Shown piece after piece: positions 57,391-64,000 of a stretch of 64,000 nt of DNA. Source of the stretch: JALYOC01 sp036675345 (lineage in GTDB: Bacteria > Myxococcota > Myxococcia > Myxococcales > Myxococcaceae); contig JAKFFE010000017.1 of NCBI GenBank assembly GCA_036675345.1, forward strand, positions 496,001 to 560,000, in the 5' to 3' direction. A program made the translations under genes and the position numbers. The notes under the pieces were generated by a model, which was given only the letters and a program-made list of their open reading frames with translations, was not told the DNA's origin and ran no database searches. Position 1 is the first letter of the stretch. The number at the start of each line of letters is the position of its first letter.

Positions 57391-58920
57391 TCAGTGCGCC
57401 TCTTCCAGCGCGGCCAGGGCGTAGCGGGCCGCCCGGCCCATCGCCTCCGGGGCCTCGGGCAGCTCCGGGTAGTGACCGGCCAGCGGGCGCTGGGGGAACT
57501 TGAGCTGCCCTATCGCATTGCGGTAGCTGCGGCGGGCCCCGTCCACGTCCGCCAGCCGCTCCTGCACCTGGGCCAGCAGGTAATGGGGCAGCGCCAAGGT
57601 GGGCTCCAGGAACACCGCCTTGGTCAGCTCGGAGCGGGCCTGCTGGAGGTTCCCGGCCTGCAGCTCGGCCACCGCCCCGAACAGCCGGGCCTCCACGCAC
57701 AGCGGTTCGCGGTTCATCACCTGGGCGAACACCTCCCGGGCCTCGGCGTTGCGGCCGATCAGCGAATAGATGTTCCCCAGGGTGAGCATCGCGTCCAGGT
57801 CGGTGGGCTCGTCCTTGCTCAGGGTGCGGGCCCGCTCCAGCGCGACCTCGAACTCGCCGGCGGTGATCCGGGCCACCACGTCGTCCAGCCGCTCCCGGGG
57901 CGAGCGATGCGGCGTCCGCGGCGGCGGCAGCTTCACCGGCTCCACTGGCCGCGGCTTGAGGGGGGGCGAGGCCGGCCGCACCGACGGCAGCGGAGTGACC
58001 GGGGTCCGGACCGCGACCGCGGGCGGCGCCAGGGGGGCCAGACCGGTGGCGCCCAGCTGGCGGATGGTGCGGGGAGAGACCAGCGGCCCGTCGGAGAGCG
58101 GCTTGCGGTAGACGAAGGAGCCTTCGATCTCCACCATCTCGAAGCGGTCGTAGACCTGGAACAGGCTCTCCGAGTAGCCCAGCAGCAGCAGCCCCCCGGG
58201 GCGCAGCCCGTTGAGGAAGCGGTCCATCAGCCCGCGAATGGTGGGCAGATCGAAGTAGATGATCACGTTGCGGCAGAGGATCAGATCCAGGCTGCCAGGG
58301 GCCACCCGGGGGAAGATCGGCGCCGCCAGGTTCTGGCCCTCGAAGTGGACGAAGGCCTTGAGGTGGGCCTGGACCTCGTACCCGTCGTCGGTGAGGGTGA
58401 AGAAGCGCCGCAGCCGTTCGGGGGTGATGCTGGCCATCCGGCGCAGCGGGAACCTCCCCAGCTTGGCGGTCTCGATCGCCGCCGGGTTGACGTCGGTGGC
58501 CCACAGCTTCACCAGCTCCGGGGTGGCGCCCAGCTCCTCCAGGGCCATCGCCAGGCTGTAGGGTTCTTCGCCGGTGGCGCAGCCGGCGGACCAGATCCCC
58601 AAAGGCCGCTGTTCGCGGCGCACCTGACGGATCAGCTCCGGGAGGATCCGGGTCTCCAGGGCGCGGAACTGGCGCGGGTCGCGGAAGAACTCGGTGTGCC
58701 CCACCGTGACCAGCGGCAGCAGGCTGCGCAGCTCGTGCTCGCCGGCCAGCTGGCGCAGGCGGCGCACGTAGTCGTTGGCGTCGGAGATCCCCAGCGCCGG
58801 CATGCGGGCGGTCAGCGCCAGCTTCAGCCCGTGGTAGCCGTCGGAGGCGATCTTCAGCCCCGCGCGCTCCAGCAGCAGGGCGGCCAGCGAGTCCAGGGCG
58901 CTCTTCTCGATGTTCAGCAC
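57391..58920 (-). CDS. frzF: FrzF: CheR-type methyltransferase with TPR tail
   Basis: CheR enzymes methylate glutamates of chemoreceptors using S-adenosylmethionine. The N-terminal helical and catalytic domains (1-~270) show VTVGHTEFFRDPRQF, the SAM loop WSAGCATGEEPYSLAMAL, and LDLILCRNVIIYFD. A Pro-rich linker (~290-350) leads to TPR repeats (~355-500: DAMLTLGNIYSLIGRNAEAR, GAVAELQAGNLQQARSELTK). FrzF of Myxococcus has the same CheR-TPR layout and modulates methylation of FrzCD. GTG start; it overlaps frzG by seven bases and is the last gene of the operon. Confidence 0.9.
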   Translation of the reverse strand: MLNIEKSALDSLAALLLERAGLKIASDGYHGLKLALTARMPALGISDANDYVRRLRQLAGEHELRSLLPLVTVGHTEFFRDPRQFRALETRILPELIRQVRREQRPLGIWSAGCATGEEPYSLAMALEELGATPELVKLWATDVNPAAIETAKLGRFPLRRMASITPERLRRFFTLTDDGYEVQAHLKAFVHFEGQNLAAPIFPRVAPGSLDLILCRNVIIYFDLPTIRGLMDRFLNGLRPGGLLLLGYSESLFQVYDRFEMVEIEGSFVYRKPLSDGPLVSPRTIRQLGATGLAPLAPPAVAVRTPVTPLPSVRPASPPLKPRPVEPVKLPPPRTPHRSPRERLDDVVARITAGEFEVALERARTLSKDEPTDLDAMLTLGNIYSLIGRNAEAREVFAQVMNREPLCVEARLFGAVAELQAGNLQQARSELTKAVFLEPTLALPHYLLAQVQERLADVDGARRSYRNAIGQLKFPQRPLAGHYPELPEAPEAMGRAARYALAALEEAH

Positions 58921-59945
58921 TGTTCCACCAACCGGATCAGGGCCTTGGCGATCTCGTCCAGGGGGAGGATCTCCTCCGCCGCGCCCAGCTCCACCGCCGC
59001 CGCCGGCATCCCGTACACCACCGAGCTGGCCTCATCCTGGGCCAGGGTCCGCCCACCGCGGGAGCGGATCTCCTTGAGTCCCCGGGCCCCGTCCCGGCCC
59101 ATCCCGGTCAGCACCACCCCGATGCAGCGTCGGTTGAAGGCGTGGGCCGCGGAGGTGAGCAAGGCGTCGCAGGAGGGGCGGAACCCCTGCAGCGGCGGCC
59201 CGCGATCCAGCCGGGCCCGGCCATCGTCGGTCACCATCAGATGGGCCCCGGAGGGGGCGATGAACACCGTCCCGGTGGTCAGCCAGTCCCCGTCCCGCGC
59301 CTCCACCACCTTCAGCGCGGTCTCCGCCGCCAGCCACTGGGCCAGCCCGCCGGTGAACCCGGCGCTGATGTGCTGGCAGATCACGATCGGCGCCGGGAAG
59401 GCCTTGGGGATCGAGCGCAGCACCAGGGACAAGGCGCGCGGTCCCCCCAGCGAGGAGGCCACCGCCACCAGCGGGAAGGGCGGCTCGCCGGCGTGATCCT
59501 GGGCGGTCCGGGCCAGCTGCCGCTTCTTGCGCGCCCCGCGCACGTGGCGGACCACCCGCACCTGGGAGAGCAGCTCCACCTTGCGGCCCAGCTCCCGCCA
59601 GAACTGGGCGGTGGGCAGCGGGCTCAGCTCGGTGATCTCCAGCGCGCCCAGGCCCAGGGCGTGGAAGGTGTCCACCCCCACCTGGTGGGGCTGCTGCAGC
59701 GCCAGGATCGGAGTCGGGGACTCGGCCATGATCGCCTCGATGGCGCCAAAGGCATCCGGCCCGGACAGCTGCACCACCACGATGTCCGGGTGCTGATCGC
59801 GCACCGAGGCCAGCGCTCCTTCGAAGGTGGCGTGCCGGGGACAGGGCTCCACCTCTCCGGAGTCGAAGAGGCCGGCGGCGGTCCTGGCCAGCAACAGGTC
59901 CTCGTCCACGAACAGGACCCGGCAGGGCTTTTCTCGAGTGCGCAC
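58914..59945 (-). CDS. frzG: FrzG: CheB-type methylesterase with receiver lacking the phospho-Asp
   Basis: CheB removes methyl groups from receptor glutamates. The esterase domain (~155-343) has the triad Ser165 (VAVASSLGGPRAL), His192 (VICQHISAGFTGG) and Asp285 (VLTGMGRDGARGL). The N-terminal ~120 residues fold as a receiver (RVLFVDEDLLLARTAAGLF), but the phospho-acceptor position reads Gln59 in DIVVVQLSGPDAFG and the conserved Lys region is also changed. The domain therefore probably cannot be phosphorylated in the usual way and may be a constitutive or protein-interaction module. GTG start. Confidence 0.9.
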   Translation of the reverse strand: MRTREKPCRVLFVDEDLLLARTAAGLFDSGEVEPCPRHATFEGALASVRDQHPDIVVVQLSGPDAFGAIEAIMAESPTPILALQQPHQVGVDTFHALGLGALEITELSPLPTAQFWRELGRKVELLSQVRVVRHVRGARKKRQLARTAQDHAGEPPFPLVAVASSLGGPRALSLVLRSIPKAFPAPIVICQHISAGFTGGLAQWLAAETALKVVEARDGDWLTTGTVFIAPSGAHLMVTDDGRARLDRGPPLQGFRPSCDALLTSAAHAFNRRCIGVVLTGMGRDGARGLKEIRSRGGRTLAQDEASSVVYGMPAAAVELGAAEEILPLDEIAKALIRLVEQC

Positions 59946-59965
59946 GTCCCCTAGTGGTCGAACGA

Positions 59966-62251
59966 TCAGGTCAGACGATCAATGGCCTGGGCCAGGCTCT
60001 CCACGCCCAGCTCACCCTTTACCAGATAGGCATCCGCGCCCGCGTCCATCCCTCGCCGCTTGTCCTCGGGAGAGGCCAGCGAGGAGAGGATGATCACCGG
60101 CAGCCGGGCGGTGATTGCCGCCCCCTTGAGCCGGCGGGTCAGGGCGAACCCATCCAGCTTGGGCATCTGCACGTCGGTGAGGATCAGGTCGTAGGTCTGC
60201 GAGTTGAGCTTGGTCAGCGCCTCCTCGCCGTCCTGGGCCTCCTCCACCTGGTGGCCCAGGGCCTTGACCAGCGCGGACTCGGTGGCCCGGGCGATCGGCG
60301 AGTCGTCCACCAGCAACACCCGCAGCCGTTTGGCGGCCGCCGCCTGGGCGGAGACCGGACGCGCCAGCCGACGCACGTCGGTCATGATGTCCGGCACGTG
60401 CAGCAGCACCGCGATCCGGCCGTCCTCCAGGGCCGCGGTGCCAGCCACGAAGGAGGCGCCCTTGAGGAACTCGCCTCCGCACGGCTTCACCGCCACCTCG
60501 CGCTCGCCCACGAAGCCGTCCACCACCAGCGCGGCCCGATCCTGGCCGTGGGAGACGATCAGCGCCGGCGGCTTGTCGAAGCGGTTGCCTCCATTGAGGG
60601 CCAACAGCGGCCCCAGTCCCACCAGGGCCACCGGCTTGCCCCGGTGCTTCACCGCCAGGGTGCCAAAGACCTCCAGCCGATCCTCCGGCTTGATCCGCAC
60701 CACCGCCTCCACATCCGAGGCCGGCACCCCGTAGACGTCGTCCCCGAGGCGGAACAGCAGCACCCGCATCAGGGCCAGCGACTGGGGCAGCCGCAGGGAG
60801 ATCACCGTCCCCCGCCCCACCCGGCTGGAGACCGAGACCGACCCGCCCAGCGCCTCCACCTTGCGCTTGACCACGTCCATCCCCACCCCGCGACCGGACA
60901 GATCGCTGACCTCCTCCCGGGTGGAGAAGCCGGGCATGAAGATCAGCTCCATCGCCTCCCGCTCGGAGAGGGAGGCGGCCTGGGCCGGAGCCATCACCTT
61001 GCGGGCCACCGCGGAAGAGCGCAGCCGCTCGGGATCAATCCCCCGGCCGTCGTCCTCCACGTCCATGTGCAGCATGTCCCCGTCGGCCCGGACCCGGATC
61101 TGCAGCCGGCCGGCGGGCGCCTTGCCCAAGGCGGCGCGGAACCCGGGATCCTCCACCCCGTGGTCCACCGCGTTGCGCAGCAGGTGCACCAGCGCGTCGC
61201 GCACGTCGGCCAGCATCGACCGGTCCACCCCGGCGCCGGAGTTCTGGATCTGGAGATCCACCTCCTTGTTCTGGGTGCGGGCCATGTCCCGCACCGCGCG
61301 CGGGAAGGCCTCGAACACGGTGGAGAGCGGGACCAGCCGGGCCTCGGCCACGTGGTCCGCCAGCACCGAGAGGCTGCCGTGGAGGGTGTTCATCCCGTCG
61401 CCGTGGCGGCGGGTGAAGCGGAAGGCGTCATCCCGCAGCATGTCCAGGTCGGAGGCCAGCTGATCGAGGATGTCGTGATCGTCGGTGGACAGCCGCAGTC
61501 CCTCGGCCATCCGCACCACCCGGTCTCCCAGGCGGGCGAAGCGGCCCAAGAGGCCGGTCAATTCGTTGGAGCGCAGCCGGGCCTTGGCGCTCTCCACCAG
61601 CAGATCGCCGGCCACCAGGCCGATCGAGTCCAGGGTCTCCACGTTGACCCGGATGCTGCGGTCCGCGGCGCGGGTGGGGGCGACCTCCTCCTCCCGCTGC
61701 CCGGCGGCCACCACCTCGGGAGGACGGGGAGGCTGCGGGGGGTGCGAGGGCCCGGGGGTGGGAGGCGGCCGGGGGGGCGGTTCGGGGACCTTGGCGGTGG
61801 CGCCGGACACCGAGGAACGCTTCAGCGCCGCCGCCGCCGAGTGGCCGGGGGTCAAGGGCGGCACCGGGACTCCGGAGGCCTCGGAGAGCGCCTTGCAGAT
61901 CGACTCCGAGATCTCGTTGCCGGTCTGGGCGCCGGGGAGATCCTCGATCAGATCCGAGACCGCGTCGCAGGCTCGCAGCAGCAGGTCGGTGGCGGCAGAC
62001 GCGGTGGTCTTCCCCTCCCGGGAGGCCTTGAGCAGATCCTCGGCGGCGTGCGCGATCTGTCCCACCGCGGGCAGGCCCAGCATGCGGGCCTCGCCCTTCA
62101 TGGTGTGCAGCTCGCGCGCGACCTCCTCCGCGGCCTGGGCCGCGGTGGGTTTCTCCAGATCGATGGCCCCCAGCTGAATCTTGGTCAGCCGGTCGGCAGT
62201 CACCTCCTGGAACTTCTTGAGGAGGGACTTCTTGAGTGCTTCGTGGTCCAT
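59966..62251 (-). CDS. frzE: FrzE: hybrid CheA histidine kinase with CheY-like receiver
   Basis: A 761-residue kinase at the core of the Frz pathway. The P1 domain has phospho-accepting His49 in VARELHTMKGEARMLGL. A Pro-rich linker (~155-190) replaces P2. The dimerisation and ATPase domains show LVHLLRNAVDHGVEDPG, VEDDGRGIDPERL, FMPGFST and GRGVGMDVVKRKVE. A CheW-like P5 domain (~500-640) binds receptor arrays. The C-terminal receiver has the acidic pair in VLLVDDSPIARA and phospho-Asp693 in DLILTDVQMPKLDG. The length and order match Myxococcus FrzE. Its start lies 18 bases after frzCD. Confidence 0.93.
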   Translation of the reverse strand: MDHEALKKSLLKKFQEVTADRLTKIQLGAIDLEKPTAAQAAEEVARELHTMKGEARMLGLPAVGQIAHAAEDLLKASREGKTTASAATDLLLRACDAVSDLIEDLPGAQTGNEISESICKALSEASGVPVPPLTPGHSAAAALKRSSVSGATAKVPEPPPRPPPTPGPSHPPQPPRPPEVVAAGQREEEVAPTRAADRSIRVNVETLDSIGLVAGDLLVESAKARLRSNELTGLLGRFARLGDRVVRMAEGLRLSTDDHDILDQLASDLDMLRDDAFRFTRRHGDGMNTLHGSLSVLADHVAEARLVPLSTVFEAFPRAVRDMARTQNKEVDLQIQNSGAGVDRSMLADVRDALVHLLRNAVDHGVEDPGFRAALGKAPAGRLQIRVRADGDMLHMDVEDDGRGIDPERLRSSAVARKVMAPAQAASLSEREAMELIFMPGFSTREEVSDLSGRGVGMDVVKRKVEALGGSVSVSSRVGRGTVISLRLPQSLALMRVLLFRLGDDVYGVPASDVEAVVRIKPEDRLEVFGTLAVKHRGKPVALVGLGPLLALNGGNRFDKPPALIVSHGQDRAALVVDGFVGEREVAVKPCGGEFLKGASFVAGTAALEDGRIAVLLHVPDIMTDVRRLARPVSAQAAAAKRLRVLLVDDSPIARATESALVKALGHQVEEAQDGEEALTKLNSQTYDLILTDVQMPKLDGFALTRRLKGAAITARLPVIILSSLASPEDKRRGMDAGADAYLVKGELGVESLAQAIDRLT

Positions 62252-62269
62252 GGAGGGTCGGGCTGGGAG

Positions 62270-63535
62270 CTAGTCGGCCTTGAAGCGGCGGATCAGCTCG
62301 GCCAGGCGACCGGCCAGCTGGGTGAGCTCGGCGGCGGCTCCGGTGGACTGCTTGGAGGCCTGGGTGGTCTGGCGGGTCACGTCCTCGATCTCCGCCATCG
62401 ACGCCACCACCTGCTCGGTGGCGGTGCGCTGCTGCTGGGTGGCCAGGTTGATCACCCGGGCCGCGTCCGAGGTCTCCTGCACCCCGGCCAAAATCCCCTC
62501 CACCGCCTGGGCGGCCACGCTGCCCAGCTTCTCGCCGGACTCGGTGGCCACCTTGGAGGCGTCCGCGGCGGCGCCCGCCGCGGCGGTGGCCTCCCGGATC
62601 TCGGTGATCAGGTTCTTGATCTCCTTGGTGGACTCCAGGACGTTCTCCGCCAGGCGCCGCATCTCCGCAGCCACGATCGAGAAGCCCTTGCCCGCCTCAC
62701 CGGCGCGCGAACCCTCCAGCGCGGCGTTGAGGGCCAGCAGGTCCGAGCGGTCGGCGATCTCGTCAATCACCTCCACCACGGTGCCGATCCGCTCCACCCG
62801 CTTGGAGAGCTTGGTGATCGAGTCCGCCACCGCCACGCCGTCGGCGCGGATCTGCTGCATGGCCTGGATGAACTCCCCGATCGCCCCGCGACCGGCCCGG
62901 GCCGCGCCCAGGGTCTCCTCGGCCACCCGGGCCACCGCGCCGGCGTTCTCCGCGATCTGGGCGGAGGCGTGCTTGAGCTCCTCCATGGTGGCGGTGGTCT
63001 CGTGGATCGCCGCCGCCTGCTCGGTGGAGGAGGTCTCGTGCTGGGTGGAGGCGGCCAGCACCTGGTTGGCGGAGGAGGACAGCCTCAGCGCCGCCTCGTT
63101 GATCTCGCGCACGAAGGTGCGCAGGGTCTCGATCACCTTGCCGAAGCCCTCCAGCAGGGGCGCCAGCTGCGCGTCCTCGGTGGCGGTGTCCCAGTGGGAG
63201 AGATCGCCGTCCCGGACCAGGGACACCAGCGAGGCCACCGACTGATCGATCTCGTGGGCGGAGTGCGCCTTGCGCCGCTCCCCCTCCTTGATCTGGGCCA
63301 CCAGGGCAGTCAGCGCGCCGTTCACCGCCTTGGCCAGGGCCGCGGCCTCTCCGGAGAAGCCGGCCTCGGGGATGCGGGCGGTCAGATCGCCCTCGGCCAC
63401 CTTCTGCAGCGCGACGATGATCGCCTTGAGCCCTCCCTGGACCTCGGCCTTCCCGGCCGCGGCCTTGGCAGCGGGGGACTCCTTGGCGACGGGGGTCTTC
63501 TTCTTCGGCTTCGACTCAGGAGTGGTCAGGGACAT
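62270..63535 (-). CDS. frzCD: FrzCD: cytoplasmic methyl-accepting chemoreceptor
   Basis: A 421-residue receptor without any membrane helix, as in FrzCD, which controls cell reversals in Myxococcus. A Lys/Pro/Ala-rich N-terminus (1-30) precedes a HAMP-like stretch (LQKVAEGDLTARIPEAGFSG) and a long coiled coil. The signalling hairpin is the highly conserved RSDLLALNAALEGSRAGEAGKGFSIVAAEMRRLAE region (around residues 263-297). Methylation candidates are Gln/Glu pairs such as HETSSTEQAAAIHETTATME. It lies in the expected operon position, overlapping the CheW gene upstream by 20 bp. Confidence 0.92.
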   Translation of the reverse strand: MSLTTPESKPKKKTPVAKESPAAKAAAGKAEVQGGLKAIIVALQKVAEGDLTARIPEAGFSGEAAALAKAVNGALTALVAQIKEGERRKAHSAHEIDQSVASLVSLVRDGDLSHWDTATEDAQLAPLLEGFGKVIETLRTFVREINEAALRLSSSANQVLAASTQHETSSTEQAAAIHETTATMEELKHASAQIAENAGAVARVAEETLGAARAGRGAIGEFIQAMQQIRADGVAVADSITKLSKRVERIGTVVEVIDEIADRSDLLALNAALEGSRAGEAGKGFSIVAAEMRRLAENVLESTKEIKNLITEIREATAAAGAAADASKVATESGEKLGSVAAQAVEGILAGVQETSDAARVINLATQQQRTATEQVVASMAEIEDVTRQTTQASKQSTGAAAELTQLAGRLAELIRRFKAD

Positions 63536-63911
63536 GGTGCTCTTTGGCAGCGGAGGCGGCGCGAGCCGTCTCCGGAAGATCGATCAACAGGATGGGACGG
63601 TCGGAGCCCAGCCACATCCCGACCGCGAAGGAGAGGCCCCGGGTCACCGGGGGGAGACGCCGCAGCTCATCAAAGGAGACGTTGACCACCCCGCGGACGC
63701 CATCCACCGCCAGCTCGCCCTCCCCCTCCGGGGTGACGAACACCAGCGCCCGGGCGTTCCGGTGGGGGATGCCCAGTTCGGGGCGGACGATGGCGTGGGG
63801 ACCGGGCCGGTCGATCCGGCGGACCTGGGAGGCGTCCACCCCGTAGACCGCATCCGCGATCTCGAACAGCAGCAGCTCCACGTTGGGGGTGGGCTCGGGG
63901 ACGGTGCTCAC
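63516..63911 (-). CDS. frzB: FrzB: CheW-like coupling protein
   Basis: A 131-residue CheW-fold protein linking receptor and kinase. CheW strands are visible as VELLLFEIADAVYGVDASQV, GIPHRNARALVFVTPEG and ELAVDGVRGVVNVSFDELRR. It is shorter and more divergent than the usual CheW, as FrzB is. The GTG start overlaps the preceding stop (GTGA, 63908-63911). Confidence 0.85.
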   Translation of the reverse strand: MSTVPEPTPNVELLLFEIADAVYGVDASQVRRIDRPGPHAIVRPELGIPHRNARALVFVTPEGEGELAVDGVRGVVNVSFDELRRLPPVTRGLSFAVGMWLGSDRPILLIDLPETARAASAAKEHHVPDHS

Positions 63912-64000
63912 CGGGACACCGCCCGCTGCCGTGCGGTCTGGAGCACCTTGGAGAAGTTGAGCAGGGAGAGGATCTGCCCACCGGCGGCGGGCTGGACCAC
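63908..64000 (-). CDS. frzA: FrzA: CheW-type coupling protein, only the C-terminus in window
   Basis: The last 30 residues of a frame entering from the right edge: VVQPAAGGQILSLLNFSKVL and a short basic tail ending AVSR. The ILxLLNxxKVL end is the usual C-terminal strand and helix of CheW. The position directly before frzB, with a four-base overlap, identifies it as frzA. Confidence 0.75.
   Translation of the reverse strand: MVQPAAGGQILSLLNFSKVLQTARQRAVSR

Noticed and set aside
59954..63685. 1243-codon plus-strand open frame
   Set aside because: It lies wholly opposite frzE and frzCD, whose motifs are unmistakable; composition is typical of an antisense shadow.
57391..64000. Dif or generic Che cluster instead of frz
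   Set aside because: The receptor has no membrane helix, and the kinase-receiver fusion, CheR-TPR and gene order match frz.

Overview
The window is dense, very GC-rich DNA with short gaps, frequent GTG and TTG starts and long antisense open frames. It fits a chromosomal segment of a Myxococcota member, probably close to Myxococcus-type (Cystobacterineae) bacteria. The best evidence is a complete-looking frz chemosensory operon at the right edge, running CheW-CheW-FrzCD-FrzE-FrzG-FrzF in the Myxococcus order. A GYF/AgmX-PglI-type protein, a myxobacterial CysC variant, PilZ/TPR proteins and many lipoproteins agree with this. I see no tRNA, rRNA, prophage, insertion sequence or CRISPR array.

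Layout. 1-8.7 kb: a truncated sulfatase, a 1557-residue protein built of 128-residue repeats with a divergent unknown partner, clpX and a helical hypothetical. 8.7-14.5 kb: AlkB-like dioxygenase, EF-hand protein, GYF/AgmX protein, truA, a 54-residue ribbon-helix-helix protein, larE, cysC and a lone receiver. 14.6-16.9 kb: a five-gene ubiquitin-like sulfur-carrier operon (ThiF/MoeB-type E1, TusA, CysO-like carrier, a degenerate E1 and a JAMM peptidase). 16.9-19.4 kb: small lipoprotein and a NarL-type two-component pair. 19.4-28.5 kb: outer-membrane proteins, AI-2E-type permease, a 38-residue basic protein, DmpA-family peptidase, DoxX-like protein and TPR/PilZ proteins.

28.6-35.1 kb: a three-gene surface cluster made of a small exported subunit-like protein, a chaperone-like protein and a 1684-residue outer-membrane protein, with a hairpin after the first gene. 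35.1-40.7 kb: a tandem D-Ala-D-Ala-ligase-like ATP-grasp protein, RDD protein, hemB and a DUF1015-like protein. 40.8-57.3 kb, minus strand: a long tightly packed run encoding a beta-barrel, a 13-haem cytochrome, several CxxCH-bearing exported proteins, a DUF1501 Tat protein, an FG-GAP lipoprotein and a second outer-membrane protein. This looks like an envelope redox or surface-export system. 57.4-64 kb: the frz operon.

The strongest unusual candidates are the split E1 pair in the sulfur-carrier operon, the surface-assembly cluster, the porin/multihaem/DUF1501 operon, the repeat protein, and a set of starts that look leaderless (a -10-like hexamer 6-12 nt before the start codon and no Shine-Dalgarno). 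All function calls rest on reading motifs by eye; no database search was done.
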